Source: Citrobacter enshiensis (GTDB taxonomy: Bacteria; Pseudomonadota; Gammaproteobacteria; Enterobacterales; Enterobacteriaceae). Taken from it: DNA of 64,000 nt. Below, one piece after another: positions 53,125-64,000 of the stretch. The translations under genes and the position numbers were made by a program. Within the stretch, counting starts at the first letter, position 1; every line of letters begins with the position of its first letter. The notes below the pieces were generated by a model. That model did not search any database. It saw only the letters and a program-made list of their open reading frames with translations, and had not been told where the DNA came from. Where the stretch lies: NCBI RefSeq assembly GCF_029338175.1, contig NZ_CP119862.1:1984001-2048000 (forward strand), written 5' to 3'.

Positions 53125-55662
53125 GATTTGTCTCCGGCTTGCAGAGCGCACTGGCCTGGCGGATACCGCCGGGGGGCGTGTCAGAAGAAGATGAAAGCGT
53201 GATGTCAGCATGGCAGCGCTGTTCGGCGGAGTTTCCCCACTTCACTGTCAGGGAGATAGTTTCGCCGACGCCGGCGAGATACAGCACGCCGCGATCGTCG
53301 ACAATGCCGCTGAGCGAGAGGTCATCGACGCTGGCGACGGCACCAAAAGGAATCACCCGGCCATCAGGACGGCTGAGCGACAGCAGAACCCGGTAGCCAA
53401 CGTGTGCCGAAAATTGTGTGCTGACGGCGGCGTTGCGGCTGGGTACCCACGCTCATTGCGGTGGCATCTATATCCACATCAGTCGGCAAACTGGCGGTAT
53501 CGATGCGGATTACGTTTTCCTGATAAGGCGTCAGTGAAGGGATGATTGCGTTGCCAAAGAGATCGGTTTGCACACCGCGCTGGTTGGCAAAACGCACGCC
53601 AGACGCGCCTTTGGCGCTGACAATGGCGAATTGATCGCCTAAGGGCTGAGAAAGCGTGACGCCTGCCGGGTGAGCCACTATCCCACCGCTGATCCCGTAG
53701 CTCAGCTGCTGCGAGTTATCGGATGCATAAGCGTACCCGCGTTGAGATTGGCATATTGCGAACGATAACTGCTATAGACGCTACTGCTGTCTCCGCCGTC
53801 ATGGTTAGTCCGGCTTTGCTGGAGTGAATAACTGAGCCGATCATCGTCCAGCAACGTGCCATTAAGCCCCAGCATTATGCGTGGTGTATCCGTGTTTGCT
53901 GGTGCTGAGATTGTAGCTGGCCCAACTTTTAGGCAGCCATTGGGAGAGCGGCAGGCTAAAACCCAACGATAGCATCTGATCGCTGGGTTCATCGCTGGTT
54001 TTGCTATAGGTATAAGCCAGATTGACACTGACGCCGCCAATCATCCGATTGATGCCCGACGTGATGCTTCGCTCTTTGCGACTGGTTTGCCAGTAATCCT
54101 GTTGATAGCCGGAAATGTACACGCTGCTGTCGAGCACGGTCTGGCTAAGGTTGAGCTGGAATCTGCTGCGCTTGCTGTAGTTGTAAGGACCAGTCGTTAT
54201 CCACTGGCATCGTGCTTTTCGTTCGCATCGGCAAACGTGTAATAACCGTCGGTCGAGTATCGGTAGCTCGCCAGGGTGAAGTTAGTGTCTGTTGCCGCTA
54301 TCTGTTTGGAATACATCAGACGCCAGGACTGCCCGTCATGCTGTTCGTTATTATCCAGATGCGCGCGAGCCAGGGTCACATCCGTTGAGATGGCACCCAG
54401 CTCACCCAACATCACCCCTGTACCGCCATTGAGCGCCTGATAGTCCTGGGAAGTGGTTCCGCCGCCGAAAAACGTCAGGAAGTTATTCAGACCATAAATG
54501 ACGCTGGCCTGAGCGAAAAGGGGCTCATTGGCGGCTTGATTATCGTCTGCGCGATAGCGGGCGAGGGTCACTTCGTAGCGAATATTGCCTGGGCGCTGCA
54601 TGATGGCGACGCTTGAATAGGGCTGGGTGAAATGATGCTCGTCCCCGTCGGCTTCTTTAATCGTCACGTCAAGATCGCCACTATTGGTGGTGGAGTAGAG
54701 ATCGGTAATTTCAAAAGGACCTGGCGCGACGTTGGCCTGATAGATGACATAGCCATTTTGGCGCACCGAGACTTCGGCATTGGAACTGGCGATACCGCGA
54801 ATAATCGGGGCAAATCCCCGCTGATTATAAGGCAGCATTTGATCGTCAGACGCCACGTTGATGCCACGGTATTGCAGGCTGTCAAAGACTTCGCCACGGG
54901 TGCTGTTTTCACCGGCGATAAACTGAGCTTTTAAACAATGGATATCATGCTGGAGCCAGGTGTTAATGGTTTGCCAGGATTGTGTCTCATCGGACTGGGT
55001 CCAGGTTGAATAGTTGCGTAACCGCCAGCCGCCGAGATTGGCGCCGCTGCGCAGATTAAGATACTGACTGGAAAGGGTGGTCTGATCCTCACCGCTACGC
55101 TCTGAACCAGAGAACGCATAGTTGGTAAAGAGCACCGGCACACCGTCGTTCCAGGATGACGCCGCGATCTCATCGTCATGATGCACATCGATAGCCGCTT
55201 GCGGCATACTGATGCGTAAGGTCATGGTATTAAAATCAAACGTCACTGCCGCAAAGGGAATGTAATCGCCCAGAGGCTTTCCCAGTGGCTCATTGGTAGG
55301 CAATTGCGCCAGTTCAGCGTAATCATCGACACGAATTCCCCATTGCCGTAGCTGTTCAGGGGTTAACTGTGGCTGTAATGCCCCCGTTTTATCATTGATA
55401 TAGGTAATCGATTTATCATCGATATACCGTTTATTCATGGTCACTTTGGTGTGATATGTGCCGGGTAACTGTCCGTTTTCTTTTGGAAACAAAGAGAGAT
55501 CGATATCCTGTTGCGATAGCCCGTCCCCCTCAAGTGAGGAAGGCGCAAAGTAAAATTCCCGCGCATTGACGCCGCTCACCGCGACGAGGAGCAAACTACT
55601 CAAGCCTCTCAAAATAGGACTGAGTCGTCTCAAAGGGCGGAATGGGGACAGGCGCAATCCAT
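53114..55662 (-). CDS. Fimbrial outer-membrane usher (FimD family), multiple frameshifts
   Basis: Outer-membrane pore that assembles pili, about 840 residues. The N-terminal 480 residues are open: signal peptide, then REFYFAPSSLEGDGLSQQDI and FSKEN-like usher N domain, VAPGPFEITDLYSTTNSGDL (plug/barrel motif). Four later pieces in other frames (GGVSVNLAYTYSKTSDEPSD, MSVG, AGVTLSQPLGDQFAIVSAKG, RGVLYLAGVGETISLTVKWG) complete barrel, C1 and C2 domains. The true start is uncertain: TTG 55657 is in frame; ATG 55662 with an AAGGG site needs one indel. The stop overlaps the adhesin start. Confidence 0.83.
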
Positions 55663-55681
55663 TAGCAGCCCTTGAACACCA

Positions 55682-56374
55682 CTATTTCTGGGTTAAACGG
55701 GTGGTAAACTCAGCGGTTGCATTGCCATAGTCTGTAATGCAGCGCCAGGTCACCTTCGAACCATTCGCGGTGTTAGCGAGGGGAAATGTTGCGTTGGCTT
55801 TCGGTGCAACCATATCGACGTGGGGTATCGACTTACCGCTAATTCGCAGCGTATCGAAAACGCTGTAATAGTCGCCGTCATTGGTAATGAATACCTGACT
55901 CTCGCGCTGGCTAAAACGAAGGTTTTTGCAGGCATCAACTGGGGTGTTTTTCAATCCTTCTGGACGCCAGAACAGTTTTAGTCTGGTTTTGTAAATAAGG
56001 CGTAAAACGTTTTTTTGATTATTGTCTTTCTCGATGGCTGGGATGGTGCGCACGTTCATATAAAATAAAGATTCACGATCGGTGGGGAGTGCCTGCCCGG
56101 ACCAGGTAATACGCAGGCTTTGTTCTTTTTGTGGATCGAGTCGAAAGAGCGGAGGGGTCACAATAAATGGCCCCCGAGTTTTTCCGTCGCCGTTATCCGT
56201 CCATGACTGAATAAGCCAGGGCAGCTCTTTTTCTGTATTGGTGAGCGCCAGCGCCACTTCCTTTTTGTTTGCATCATAAATAACACGCGTGCGCCCCACC
56301 TGGATCCCTGCTGCATGGCTGAGCGTGGTAAAAGCATAAGTCGTAACACAGACGATGAGCAGAGGAAGTCGCAT
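55682..56374 (-). CDS. Periplasmic fimbrial chaperone (PapD/FimC family)
   Basis: Intact, about 230 residues, signal peptide ending at SHAA. Hallmarks: GIQVGRTRVIYDANKKEVAL (edge strand), LPWLIQSW, FIVTPPLFRLDPQKEQSLRI and the central motif ESLFYMNVRTIP. Arg and Lys of the cleft are at the expected places. It carries subunits to the usher. I chose ATG 56374 (MRLPLLIVC), which begins a clean signal peptide. Confidence 0.88.
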   Translation of the reverse strand: MRLPLLIVCVTTYAFTTLSHAAGIQVGRTRVIYDANKKEVALALTNTEKELPWLIQSWTDNGDGKTRGPFIVTPPLFRLDPQKEQSLRITWSGQALPTDRESLFYMNVRTIPAIEKDNNQKNVLRLIYKTRLKLFWRPEGLKNTPVDACKNLRFSQRESQVFITNDGDYYSVFDTLRISGKSIPHVDMVAPKANATFPLANTANGSKVTWRCITDYGNATAEFTTRLTQK

Positions 56375-56468
56375 ATAAATCCCTTTAATAAACGAGTGTG
56401 CCATGAAAATACGACTCACGCGTTATTAACGATATTGCTAAATAACGCGTGGGTAAGGGGTCCTACAT

Positions 56469-57013
56469 TTACTGATAAAGAATATTAATTGTTAAATCGG
56501 CATTGGCTTCACCTGCGGTTACCGTAGCAGCGACGGATTTATAGCGGGCGTCTATGTGGGTGGTAAGGGTGTCTGATGCACTGGCTGTCAGTGGGATAAA
56601 AACTTGTCCGGGCGACTTATCAAATGCAATTAGCGTCTCATCATGTCCTGTCTCGCTGAGGACGATGCCCACGCCACCGGCCGCAGAAACAGCCAGTTTG
56701 TCCGTTGAGCCCGCGATCGTCGTACCCGTAAAGGTGAGCTGAACATTCGCAAGCCCATCGCTTGTCACTGGGCAGTTCTTAAGTGAAATGGTCAACGGTA
56801 CGGGGTCTGTTTCCTTTCCCACCGTTGCGAAATACGACGTAGGGAAAGTCCCACACGCCACATTATAAGTTGTACCGGTATCGCCTACAATCACACAGCT
56901 TGGCGCAATAATTTCCCCGGTAAAGTGGATTGTTCCAGCGTTATCTTCTGGAGCAGCAAAGGCGGTTGATGTTGACAGGGCCAAAAGTAAGAAAACAAAA
57001 ATATTCCTTTCAC
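56469..57013 (-). CDS. Major fimbrial subunit (FimA-like pilin), start broken by a lost base
   Basis: About 180 residues. Signal end LSTSTAFAAPEDN, then GTIHFTGEIIAPSCVIV and VACGTF with the conserved disulfide cysteines, and a C-terminal TINILYQ donor strand with penultimate Tyr. The open frame begins inside the signal peptide; a GTG at 57013 with a GGAG site gives KRNIFVFLLLALSTST if one A is restored. It is first in the operon and would be the shaft subunit. Confidence 0.8.
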
Positions 57014-57565
57014 GCTATTATTCTCCAGAACGATTAAAACCAGTATATATATTAAATAAAAATATAGCTCAGGGATGTTCTACTTAAACTCGCAGCGCCA
57101 GTATACACTGAAGTTCCTAATTCGGAAGCGACTGTTATTTTTTCATGGAGCGAGGCCGTAGTTTTTTGATGTTTGTCATTTTTTATTTATTCTTAATTTG
57201 TATGTGTCCCTATTAGTTTATTTTTGAACTGGTGAAATAAAGGTTTTTCAGCGCAGGCATGAATGCTGCCGTAGGGGGGGTTATTTGTGTTTGCGTTGTT
57301 ATTGCGATTTTTTATATTTAAATGACTTCTGTAGAAAAATATTTTTTATTTTTATAAATATAAGTGCAGATATATTCATTTTAAATAAATAAGCGTTAGC
57401 AATTGATTGCAATGTTCCGTAATAACGTCATGCCTCAGCGCGGAAAAGCTCGCCTTAAACGTAAATCAATGGCCTAAAAAGAGCTGTTTACGGGGTCTTT
57501 TCGCGCCATTGGCAGGGGGCGCGTTCTGTCATCATAACGCAGACATCCTGGCTTGAGCGCGTGCT
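57014..57565. other. AT-rich gap between the fimbrial operon and flhB
   Basis: No gene. It must hold the divergent promoters of the fimbrial operon and flhBAE. No invertible-element inverted repeats of the fimS type were seen. The AT-richness of 57040-57410 contrasts with the GC-rich genes on both sides. Confidence 0.5.
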
Positions 57566-58720
57566 GTGGCAGACGAAAGCGATAACGACGACAAAACAGA
57601 AGCCCCCACACCCCACCGACTCGAAAAAGCGCGGGAAGAAGGGCAAATCCCCCGATCCAAAGAACTCACCTCACTGCTGATTTTGCTGGTGGGCGTCTGC
57701 ATTATCTGGATTGGCGGCGAGTCGTTGGCCGGACGGTTGTCAAACATGCTTTCGGCGGGATTACGTTTCGATCACAGCATGGTGAACGACCCCAATTTGA
57801 TACTCGGGCAAATTATTCTGCTGATCAAAGAGGCGATGTGGGCGCTGTTGCCGCTGATCACCGGCGTGGTGCTGGTGGCGCTTATCTCCCGGTGATGCTG
57901 GGAGACTGGTTTTTAGCGGCAAGTCACTGCAGCCCAAGTTCTCAAAACTGAATCCCTTGCCAGGCATCAAACGCATGTTCTCCGCACAGACGGGGGCAGA
58001 ACTGCTGAAAGCGATACTCAAATCCACCCTGGTGGGCAGCGTGACGGGGTTTTACCTGTGGCATAACTGGCCGGAGATGATGCGTTTAATGGCGGAATCG
58101 CCGGTGACGGCGATGGGTAACGCGATGGATCTCGTCGGGCTCTGCGCGCTGCTGGTGGTGCTGGGAGTGATTCCGAAGGGTGCCTTTGACGTTTTCTTCC
58201 AGATTTTCAGCCATCTGAAAAAGTTACGTATGTCGCGCCAGGATATTCGCGATGAGTTCAAACAAAGCGAAGGCGATCCGCATGTTAAAGGGCGTATTCG
58301 CCAGATGCAGCGTGCGGCTGCGCGTCGCCGCATGATGGACGATGTGCCGAAAGCCGATGTCCATTGTCACCAACCCCCACGCACTACTCGGTGGCGCTGC
58401 AGTACGACGAGAACAAAATGAGTGCGCCAAAAGTGGTCGCCAAAGGGGCGGGGCTGGTGGCCCTGCGCATTCGTGAGATAGGCGCTGAACATCGCGTGCC
58501 GACGCTGGAGGCGCCGCCGCTGGCGCGTGCGTTGTATCGTCATGCTGAAATTGGTCAGCAAATTCCTGGACAACTGTATGCCGCTGTGGCGGAAGTCCTG
58601 GCATGGGTCTGGCAGCTTAAACGCTGGCGCCTTGCCGGTGGGCAGCGTCCGCCACAACCTGAAAATCTACCGGTGCCTGACGCACTGGATTTTATGAACG
58701 AGAAGAATACCGATGGCTAA
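57566..58720 (+). CDS. flhB: Flagellar export apparatus protein FlhB, frameshifted
   Basis: Inner-membrane switch protein of the flagellar type III export system. DDKTEAPTPHRLEKAREEGQ is the conserved start (GTG 57566). Breaks are near 57893-57910 and, inside the autocleavage site, 58363 and 58378 (one extra C each); repaired, it reads TNPTHYSVALQYDENK with the NPTH cleavage motif intact. The cytoplasmic tail (GLVALRIREIGAEHRVPTLE) is open to 58720. It overlaps flhA by eight bases. Confidence 0.94.
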
Positions 58721-60793
58721 TCTGGTTGCGATGCTGCGCCTGCCCAACTCTATGAAGTCCACCCAATGGCAAATTCTTGCCGGGCCGATCCTCATCCTGC
58801 TGATTTTGTCGATGATGGTGCTGCCGCTGCCCGCGTTCATCCTCGACCTGCTGTTCACCTTTAATATCGCGCTGTCGATCATGGTGCTGCTGGTGGCGAT
58901 GTTCACCCAGCGTACGCTGGAATTTGCCGCGTTCCCGACCATATTGCTGTTTACCACGCTGTTGCGCCTGGCGCTGAACGTAGCGTCAACACGTATCATT
59001 CTGATGGAAGGACATACTGGCGCGGCGGCGGCGGGCAAAGTGGTTGAAGCATTCGGTCACTTCCTGGTGGGCGGGAACTTCGCCATTGGTATTGTGGTGT
59101 TCGTGATTCTGGTCATCATCAACTTTATGGTTATCACCAAAGGGGCAGGGCGTATCGCTGAAGTTGGCGCGCGCTTTGTGCTGGATGGGATGCCCGGCAA
59201 GCAGATGGCGATTGATGCCGACTTAAATGCAGGGTTGATCGGCGAAGACGAAGCGAAAAAACGGCGCACGGAAGTGACGCAGGAAGCCGATTTTTACGGT
59301 TCGATGGACGGTGCGAGTAAGTTCGTTCGCGGGGACGCCATCGCCGGTATTTTGATTATGGTGATCAACGTGGTGGGGGGACTGCTGGTGGGGGTTCTGC
59401 AACACGGAATGAGCATGGGTCATGCGGCGGAGAGTTATACCCTGCTGACCATCGGCGACGGTCTGGTCGCGCAAATCCCGGCGCTGGTGATTTCAACGGC
59501 GGCGGGTGTCATTGTTACCCGCGTCAGTACTGACCAGGATGTCGGTGAACAGATGGTCGGCCAACTGTTCAGCAACCCTCGCGTCATGCTGCTCAGTGCC
59601 GCGGTGCTGGGGCTGCTGGGACTGGTGCCCGGAATGCCGAACCTGGTCTTCCTGATGTTTACTGCGGCGTTACTGGGGCTGGCCTGGTGGATGCGGGGCA
59701 GAGAGCAAGCAGCGCCTGCCGAAGCGCAGCCGGTGAAGATGCCAGAAAACAATTCGGTGGTGGAAGCGACCTGGAATGATGTGCAGCTCGAAGATTCCCT
59801 GGGCATGGAGGTTGGCTATCGGTTGATCCCGATGGTGGATTTTCAACAGGATGGGGAACTGCTCGGACGTATTCGCAGCATTCGTAAAAAGTTTGCCCGG
59901 GAGATGGGGTTTCTGCCGCCAGTGGTGCATATCCGCGACAATATGGATCTGCAGCCTGCACGCTACCGTATTTTGATGAAAGGGGTGGAGATCGGCAGTG
60001 GCGATGCATACCCCGGACGTTGGCTGGCCATTAACCCTGGGACGGACGGCGGGGACGCTGCCTGGCGAACCGACGGTGGATCCCGCCTTTGGCCTGGAGG
60101 CTATCTGGATTGAAAGGCGCATTGAAAGAGCAGGCGCAGATTCAGGGATTTACGGTTGTGGAGGCGAGTACCGTCGTGGCAACGCACCTTAACCATCTGA
60201 TTGGTCAGTTTGCGGCTGAGTTGTTTGGCCGCCAGGAAGCGCAACAGCTCTTGGATCGCGTCTCGCAGGAGATGCCTAAGCTGACAGAAGATCTGGTACC
60301 CGGCGTGGTCACACTACACACGCTGCATAAAGTGCTGCAAAACCTGCTGGATGAGAAAGTGCCGATTCGCGACATGCGCACCATCCTCGAGACGCTGGCC
60401 GAACATGCCCCGATACAGAGCGATGCGCAGGAACTCACCGCCGTGGTGCGTGTGGCGTTGGGGCGCGCCATCACTCAGCAGTGGTTCCCGGGCAATGATG
60501 AAGTGCATGTCATTGGTCTTGATACCCCGCTTGAACGCTTGCTGCTGCAGGCGTTACAGGGCGGTGGCGGTCTTGAGCCAGGTCTGGCAGATCGTTTGCT
60601 GGCGCAGACGCAAGAGGCGCTGTCGCGCCAGGAAATGCTGGGGGCTCCGCCAGTGCTGCTGGTGAATCATGCGTTGCGTCCCCTGTTGTCACGTTTTTTA
60701 CGTCGCAGCTTGCCGCAACTGGTGGTGCTTTCGAACCTGGAACTCTCGGATAACCGTAACATTCGCATGACCGCGACCATCGGAGGCAAATAA
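58713..60793 (+). CDS. flhA: Flagellar export apparatus protein FlhA, frameshifted
   Basis: The main export gate, about 692 residues after repair. MANLVAMLRLPNSMKSTQWQ, then eight membrane helices, the FHIPEP region (GHFLVGGNFAIGIVVFVILV, GAGRIAEVGARFVLDGMPGK) and the cytoplasmic domain that docks chaperones. Breaks lie at about 60040-60052 and at 60115-60118 (extra G in GAAAGGCGC); the end is VVLSNLELSDNRNIRMTATI. Confidence 0.94.
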
Positions 60794-61189
60794 TGCGTAA
60801 ATTACTCAGCGTGCTGTGCCTGCTACCGTCGATGGCGCTGGCTGCCGGAGAAGGGGCGTGGCAGGACAGCAGTACCGGTATTACCCTGAATTATCGCGGC
60901 GAGTCCGCCTCTTCATCGCCGTTGTCCTCGCGACAACCGGTTTCCGGGTTAATGACGCTGGTGGCCTGGCGTTATACGTTGAACGGCCCTACGCCCAGCG
61001 GGTCTGCTGGTGCGCCTGTGCTCACAATCTCGCTGTGTGGAGTTAGAAGGGCAGAGCGGAACCACGCGCGGATTCGCCAATGTGCCCGCCATCGAACCGC
61101 TGCGCTTCGTCTGGGAAGTGCCGGGGGGAGGACGCCTGATCCCGGCGCTTAAGGTCCAGAGTAACCAGGTGATCGTTAACTACCGCTGA
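60793..61189 (+). CDS. flhE: Flagellar protein FlhE, one frameshift
   Basis: A periplasmic protein with signal peptide MRKLLSVLCLLPSMALA. In Salmonella it limits proton leak through the export gate. EGAWQDSSTGITLNYRGESA matches E. coli. One extra T in GCGGGTCTGCTGG near 61001 causes a wrong tail; corrected, it ends RLIPALKVQSNQVIVNYR at 61189. It starts on the last base of the flhA stop. Confidence 0.9.
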
Positions 61190-61211
61190 TGGTCAATCGC
61201 CGCTATTTCAG

Positions 61212-61354
61212 GCGGTTGGCCGGTGAAAATGCCAACCGCTTCGCAATTATGCGCCCTCTTTTTTGATTATCAAGAAACGCTGTTTTATAAATCGGTGACA
61301 CGTGTTGCCGGACTCTTTGTATTTCTGCCACCACACGAAATGCGGTGGCAGAAA
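61212..61354. terminator. Two stem-loops after flhE
   Basis: GCGGTTGGC/GCCAACCGC (61212-61239) and TTTCTGCCACC/GGTGGCAGAAA (61322-61354), both perfect, lie in the 308-base gap after flhE. Neither has a strong T-run. They probably insulate flhBAE from the transporter gene, whose promoter should lie at 61360-61490. Confidence 0.5.
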
Positions 61355-61496
61355 CAAAAAGGTATCACTTCCTGTAAGCTTCTATTGTAGCCGTGTATGA
61401 ACGCCTCCTGGCCTTTCACTCACTCCTCCGTTCGTCTGGTGGGGCTGGTGAGGTCCAGCGTTGGCGATCTCTATCATCTTTGCAGGGTTAACGGCA

Positions 61497-63063
61497 ATGA
61501 ATACACGTAAAATTGGATTGGTGAATTATTTTGCTTACGGTGCTGGTGACTTTTTAGGTGCCGGAACGACCGCGCTAACAGCTGCCTGGCTTCTTTACTT
61601 CTATACGACGTTTTGCGGGTTAACGCCGATCGAGGCGACGTTCATTTTTGCCGTCTGCAAGGGTACTTGATGCCGTTGTGAGCCCGCTGATGGGCTTTTT
61701 AACCGATAACTTCGGCTCTACGTGGCTTGGTAAACGTTTCGGTCGTCGTAAGTTCTTTATTCTGCTGGGGATCCCTTGCGTATTCAGCTACTCACTGATG
61801 TGGGTTGGCGACATGAGTTTCTGGTACTACCTGCTCACCTATCTGGTATTTGATGTCGTTTACACCATGATCCTGGTGCCTTACGAGACGCTGGTGCCGG
61901 AAATGACCGATGACTTTAAGCAGAAGACCAAGTTCTCCGGGGCACGTATTGCAATGGCGCAAATGTCCGCCATTCTGGCCTCCTTCCTGCCAGGCATTCT
62001 GCTGACGACCTTTGGTAAAGACAATCCGGTCTCCTTTTTCTATGCCAGCATGGTGTTCTCGGTACTGTGCGCGCTGATGCTGACGTTTGTATGGTTCTTT
62101 ACCTGGGAGCGCCCACGTGAAGAGTGGACGGAAGCGGCTCTGCGTGCCGAGGAAGAGAAGAAGAATCTGAACTTCCGCCAGAGCATGAGTCGTCTGTTCG
62201 TTGAACTGAGTTCGACGCTGCGCATCAAAATTTTCCGTCAGCATTTGGGGATGTACCTTGGCGGATACATCGCGCAGGACGTCTTCAACGCGGTCTTTAC
62301 CTACTACGTGGTCTTCGTTCTCATGCAGGAAGCCTCAATGGCGTCGAATCTGCTGGGCACGATGGCGATTTTCAGTTTCATTGCGGTTATCGGGATGATC
62401 CCGCTGTGCATCCGTTTTGGGCCTGCGGCCGTCTTACCGGATGGTGGTTGTCCTGTTTGGTCTGAGTTCGCTGTCGTATGCCGTTCTCTATTATGCTGGT
62501 ATGAGCGATGTGTACACTCTGTTACTGCTGGTTTCTGCGATTGCGGGTCTGGGACGCGGCGGTATCAACTATGTGCCATGGAATACCTACACTTATATTG
62601 CCGATGTCGATGAAGTCGTTACTGGACAGCGTCGTGAAGGGATCTTCGCAGGCATTATGACGCTGACCCGTAAAGCGTCTCAGGCGGGGGCGGTGAATGC
62701 TGGTGGGGATTGTGATGCAAATGTCGGGCTTTGTATCAGGGCAGAGCACGCAGCCTGAAGCCGTCAGCCACACCATTCTGTTGATTCTGAGCTGCGGCAC
62801 GCTAATCGTACTGGCGCTGGGCTTCCTGGTTTCCCTGCGCTTCAAGCTGAATTTACAAACGCACAGCGTTCTGCGTGAAGAGACCGCCAAAATGCGTAAC
62901 TCGGGCCGGGCAATGCCAGAAGAGATTACGCCCGCAGGCACGCGCCACCGTTGAGATGCTTGCAGGCATACCGTACGAATCACTTTGGGGTAACAACAAT
63001 ATTGGTTACCTGAACCGTAATAAACCGGCTGCGCCGTCTCTTAAGCAGAGGCGCGGGCAATGA
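61497..63063 (+). CDS. GPH-family sugar transporter, rhamnogalacturonide (RhiT)-like, several frameshifts
   Basis: Glycoside-pentoside-hexuronide:cation symporter, about 510 residues after repair. MNTRKIGLVNYFAYGAGDFL, MGFLTDNFGSTWLGKRFGRR (family loop) and PYETLVPEMTDDFKQKTKFS are diagnostic. Breaks fall near 61665, 62425-62440, 62690-62700 and 62935; the end is ARATVEMLAGIPYESLWGNN and then KPAAPSLKQRRG. Being next to a GH105 hydrolase, it probably imports unsaturated rhamnogalacturonan disaccharides, as RhiT does in Dickeya. Confidence 0.82.
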
Positions 63064-63089
63064 ATTCGACATACAATAGAGGTTAAGAT

Positions 63090-64000
63090 ATGAAAGTTTG
63101 GCCCGTCAAACACAGCCCATTATTACGTCAACCGGAGCGTTTTATCTCACGGGAAGCGCTGAAAGATTTGATTCAGACGGTGACTAAAAACCTGGTGGAG
63201 ATCAAGGATGAGACAGGTCAATTTCTGCTACGACTGGATGATGGCCGGGTAATTGACACCAAAGGTTGGCCGGATTGGGAGTGGACCCACGGCGTCGGCT
63301 TGTACGGGATGTACCAGTACTACCAGCAGACCGGCGATGAGGCGACGCGCGACACCATCGGACAGCTGGTTTGCCGACCGTTTCGCCGAGGGCGCAACCA
63401 CCAAAAACGTCAATACGATGGCGCCGTTTTTAACGCTGGCCTATCGTTACGAAGAAACCCGCAATCCGGGGTATCTGCCGTGGCTTGATAGCTGGGCCGG
63501 AGTGGGCGATGAATGAGATGCCACGCACCGACCACGGCGGTATGCAGCACATCACGCTGGCGGAAGAAAACCATCAGCAGATGTGGGACGACACGCTGAT
63601 GATGACGGTGTTGCCGCTGGCGAAAATTGGCAAACTCCTCAATCGTCCGGCGTATGTAGAAGAAGCGACCTATCAGTTCCTGCTGCATGTGCAGAATCTG
63701 ATGGATAAAGAGACAGGGCTGTGGTTCCACGGCTGGAACTATGATGGACACCATAACTTTGCCAATGCCCGCTGGGCGCGTGGCAACAGCTGGCTGACCA
63801 TCGTGATCCCGGATTTTCTGGAACTATTGGATCTGCCTGAAAACAACGCAGTCCGCCGTTATCTGGTGCAGGTGCTGAATGCGCAAATTGCTGCGCTGGC
63901 GAAATGTCAGGATGAAAGCGGGTTGTGGCATACCTTACTGGACGATCCGCAATCATACCTGGAAGCGTCGGCCACGGCGGGATTTGCCTACGGTATTCTG
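63090..64000 (+). CDS. GH105 unsaturated rhamnogalacturonyl hydrolase (YteR/RhiN-like), cut by the window edge
   Basis: Cleaves the unsaturated uronic residue from rhamnogalacturonan disaccharides made by pectin lyases. MKVWPVKHSPLLRQPERFIS, DTKGWPDWEWTHGVGLYGMY (binding site) and HHNFANARWARGNSWLTIVI (substrate-contact WARGN) mark family 105; the catalytic Asp is expected in QMWDDTLMM. Breaks at about 63360 (extra G in ATCGGACAG) and 63497-63500 (extra G in GGGCCGGAG). Only about the first 300 residues are inside the window. Confidence 0.88.

Overview
The window is a chromosomal segment of a member of the Enterobacteriaceae, most likely Citrobacter or a near relative. The core gene order yecA, tyrP, yecH, ftnA, yecR, azuC, yecJ, ftnB, araFGH, otsBA, uspC, flhDC, motAB, cheAW, tar, cheRBYZ, flhBAE matches the Escherichia coli 42-minute region, and the proteins are very close to their E. 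coli counterparts. The genus is an inference; no rRNA, tRNA or marker gene in the window settles it.

Layout. 1-19400 is accessory: a cut-off peptidoglycan-binding protein and a membrane protein; a YfcC-type transporter plus M20 peptidase with a divergent LysR regulator; a small secreted protein with nonapeptide repeats; a DUF1571 and SRPBCC pair; an ECF sigma factor with a flavin reductase and two membrane proteins; a GntR-controlled sugar-acid cluster (RraA-like, MFS, mannonate dehydratase-like); and a five-gene branched-chain amino acid type ABC importer. 19447-34963 is the conserved metabolic and iron block up to flhDC, with an extra RpiB-like gene and an extra DJ-1 family gene. 35088-46659 is mot/che, interrupted between cheW and tar by a hairpin-rich element and a dicarboxylate/amino-acid symporter. 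46927-57013 is an insertion between cheZ and flhB: an AraC regulator, a sugar transporter, a GH78 alpha-L-rhamnosidase and a four-gene chaperone-usher fimbrial operon. flhBAE follows, then a rhamnogalacturonide-type transporter and a GH105 hydrolase cut by the right edge.

How they fit together. FlhDC is the flagellar master regulator; motAB, cheAW, tar, cheRBYZ and flhBAE build and steer the flagellum. The accessory genes between and beside them concern aspartate/dicarboxylate uptake and breakdown of rhamnose-containing plant polymer, substrates a motile enteric would swim towards.

Sequence quality matters for every entry. More than half of the genes, including araF, flhD, motA, cheA, cheB, cheY, flhB and flhA, are broken by one-base shifts. 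Wherever the original frame can be rebuilt from conserved protein sequence, the change is almost always a single extra base. This is best read as insertion-biased sequencing error and not mass pseudogenisation. Such genes are given their full reconstructed span as CDS, with the break positions named.
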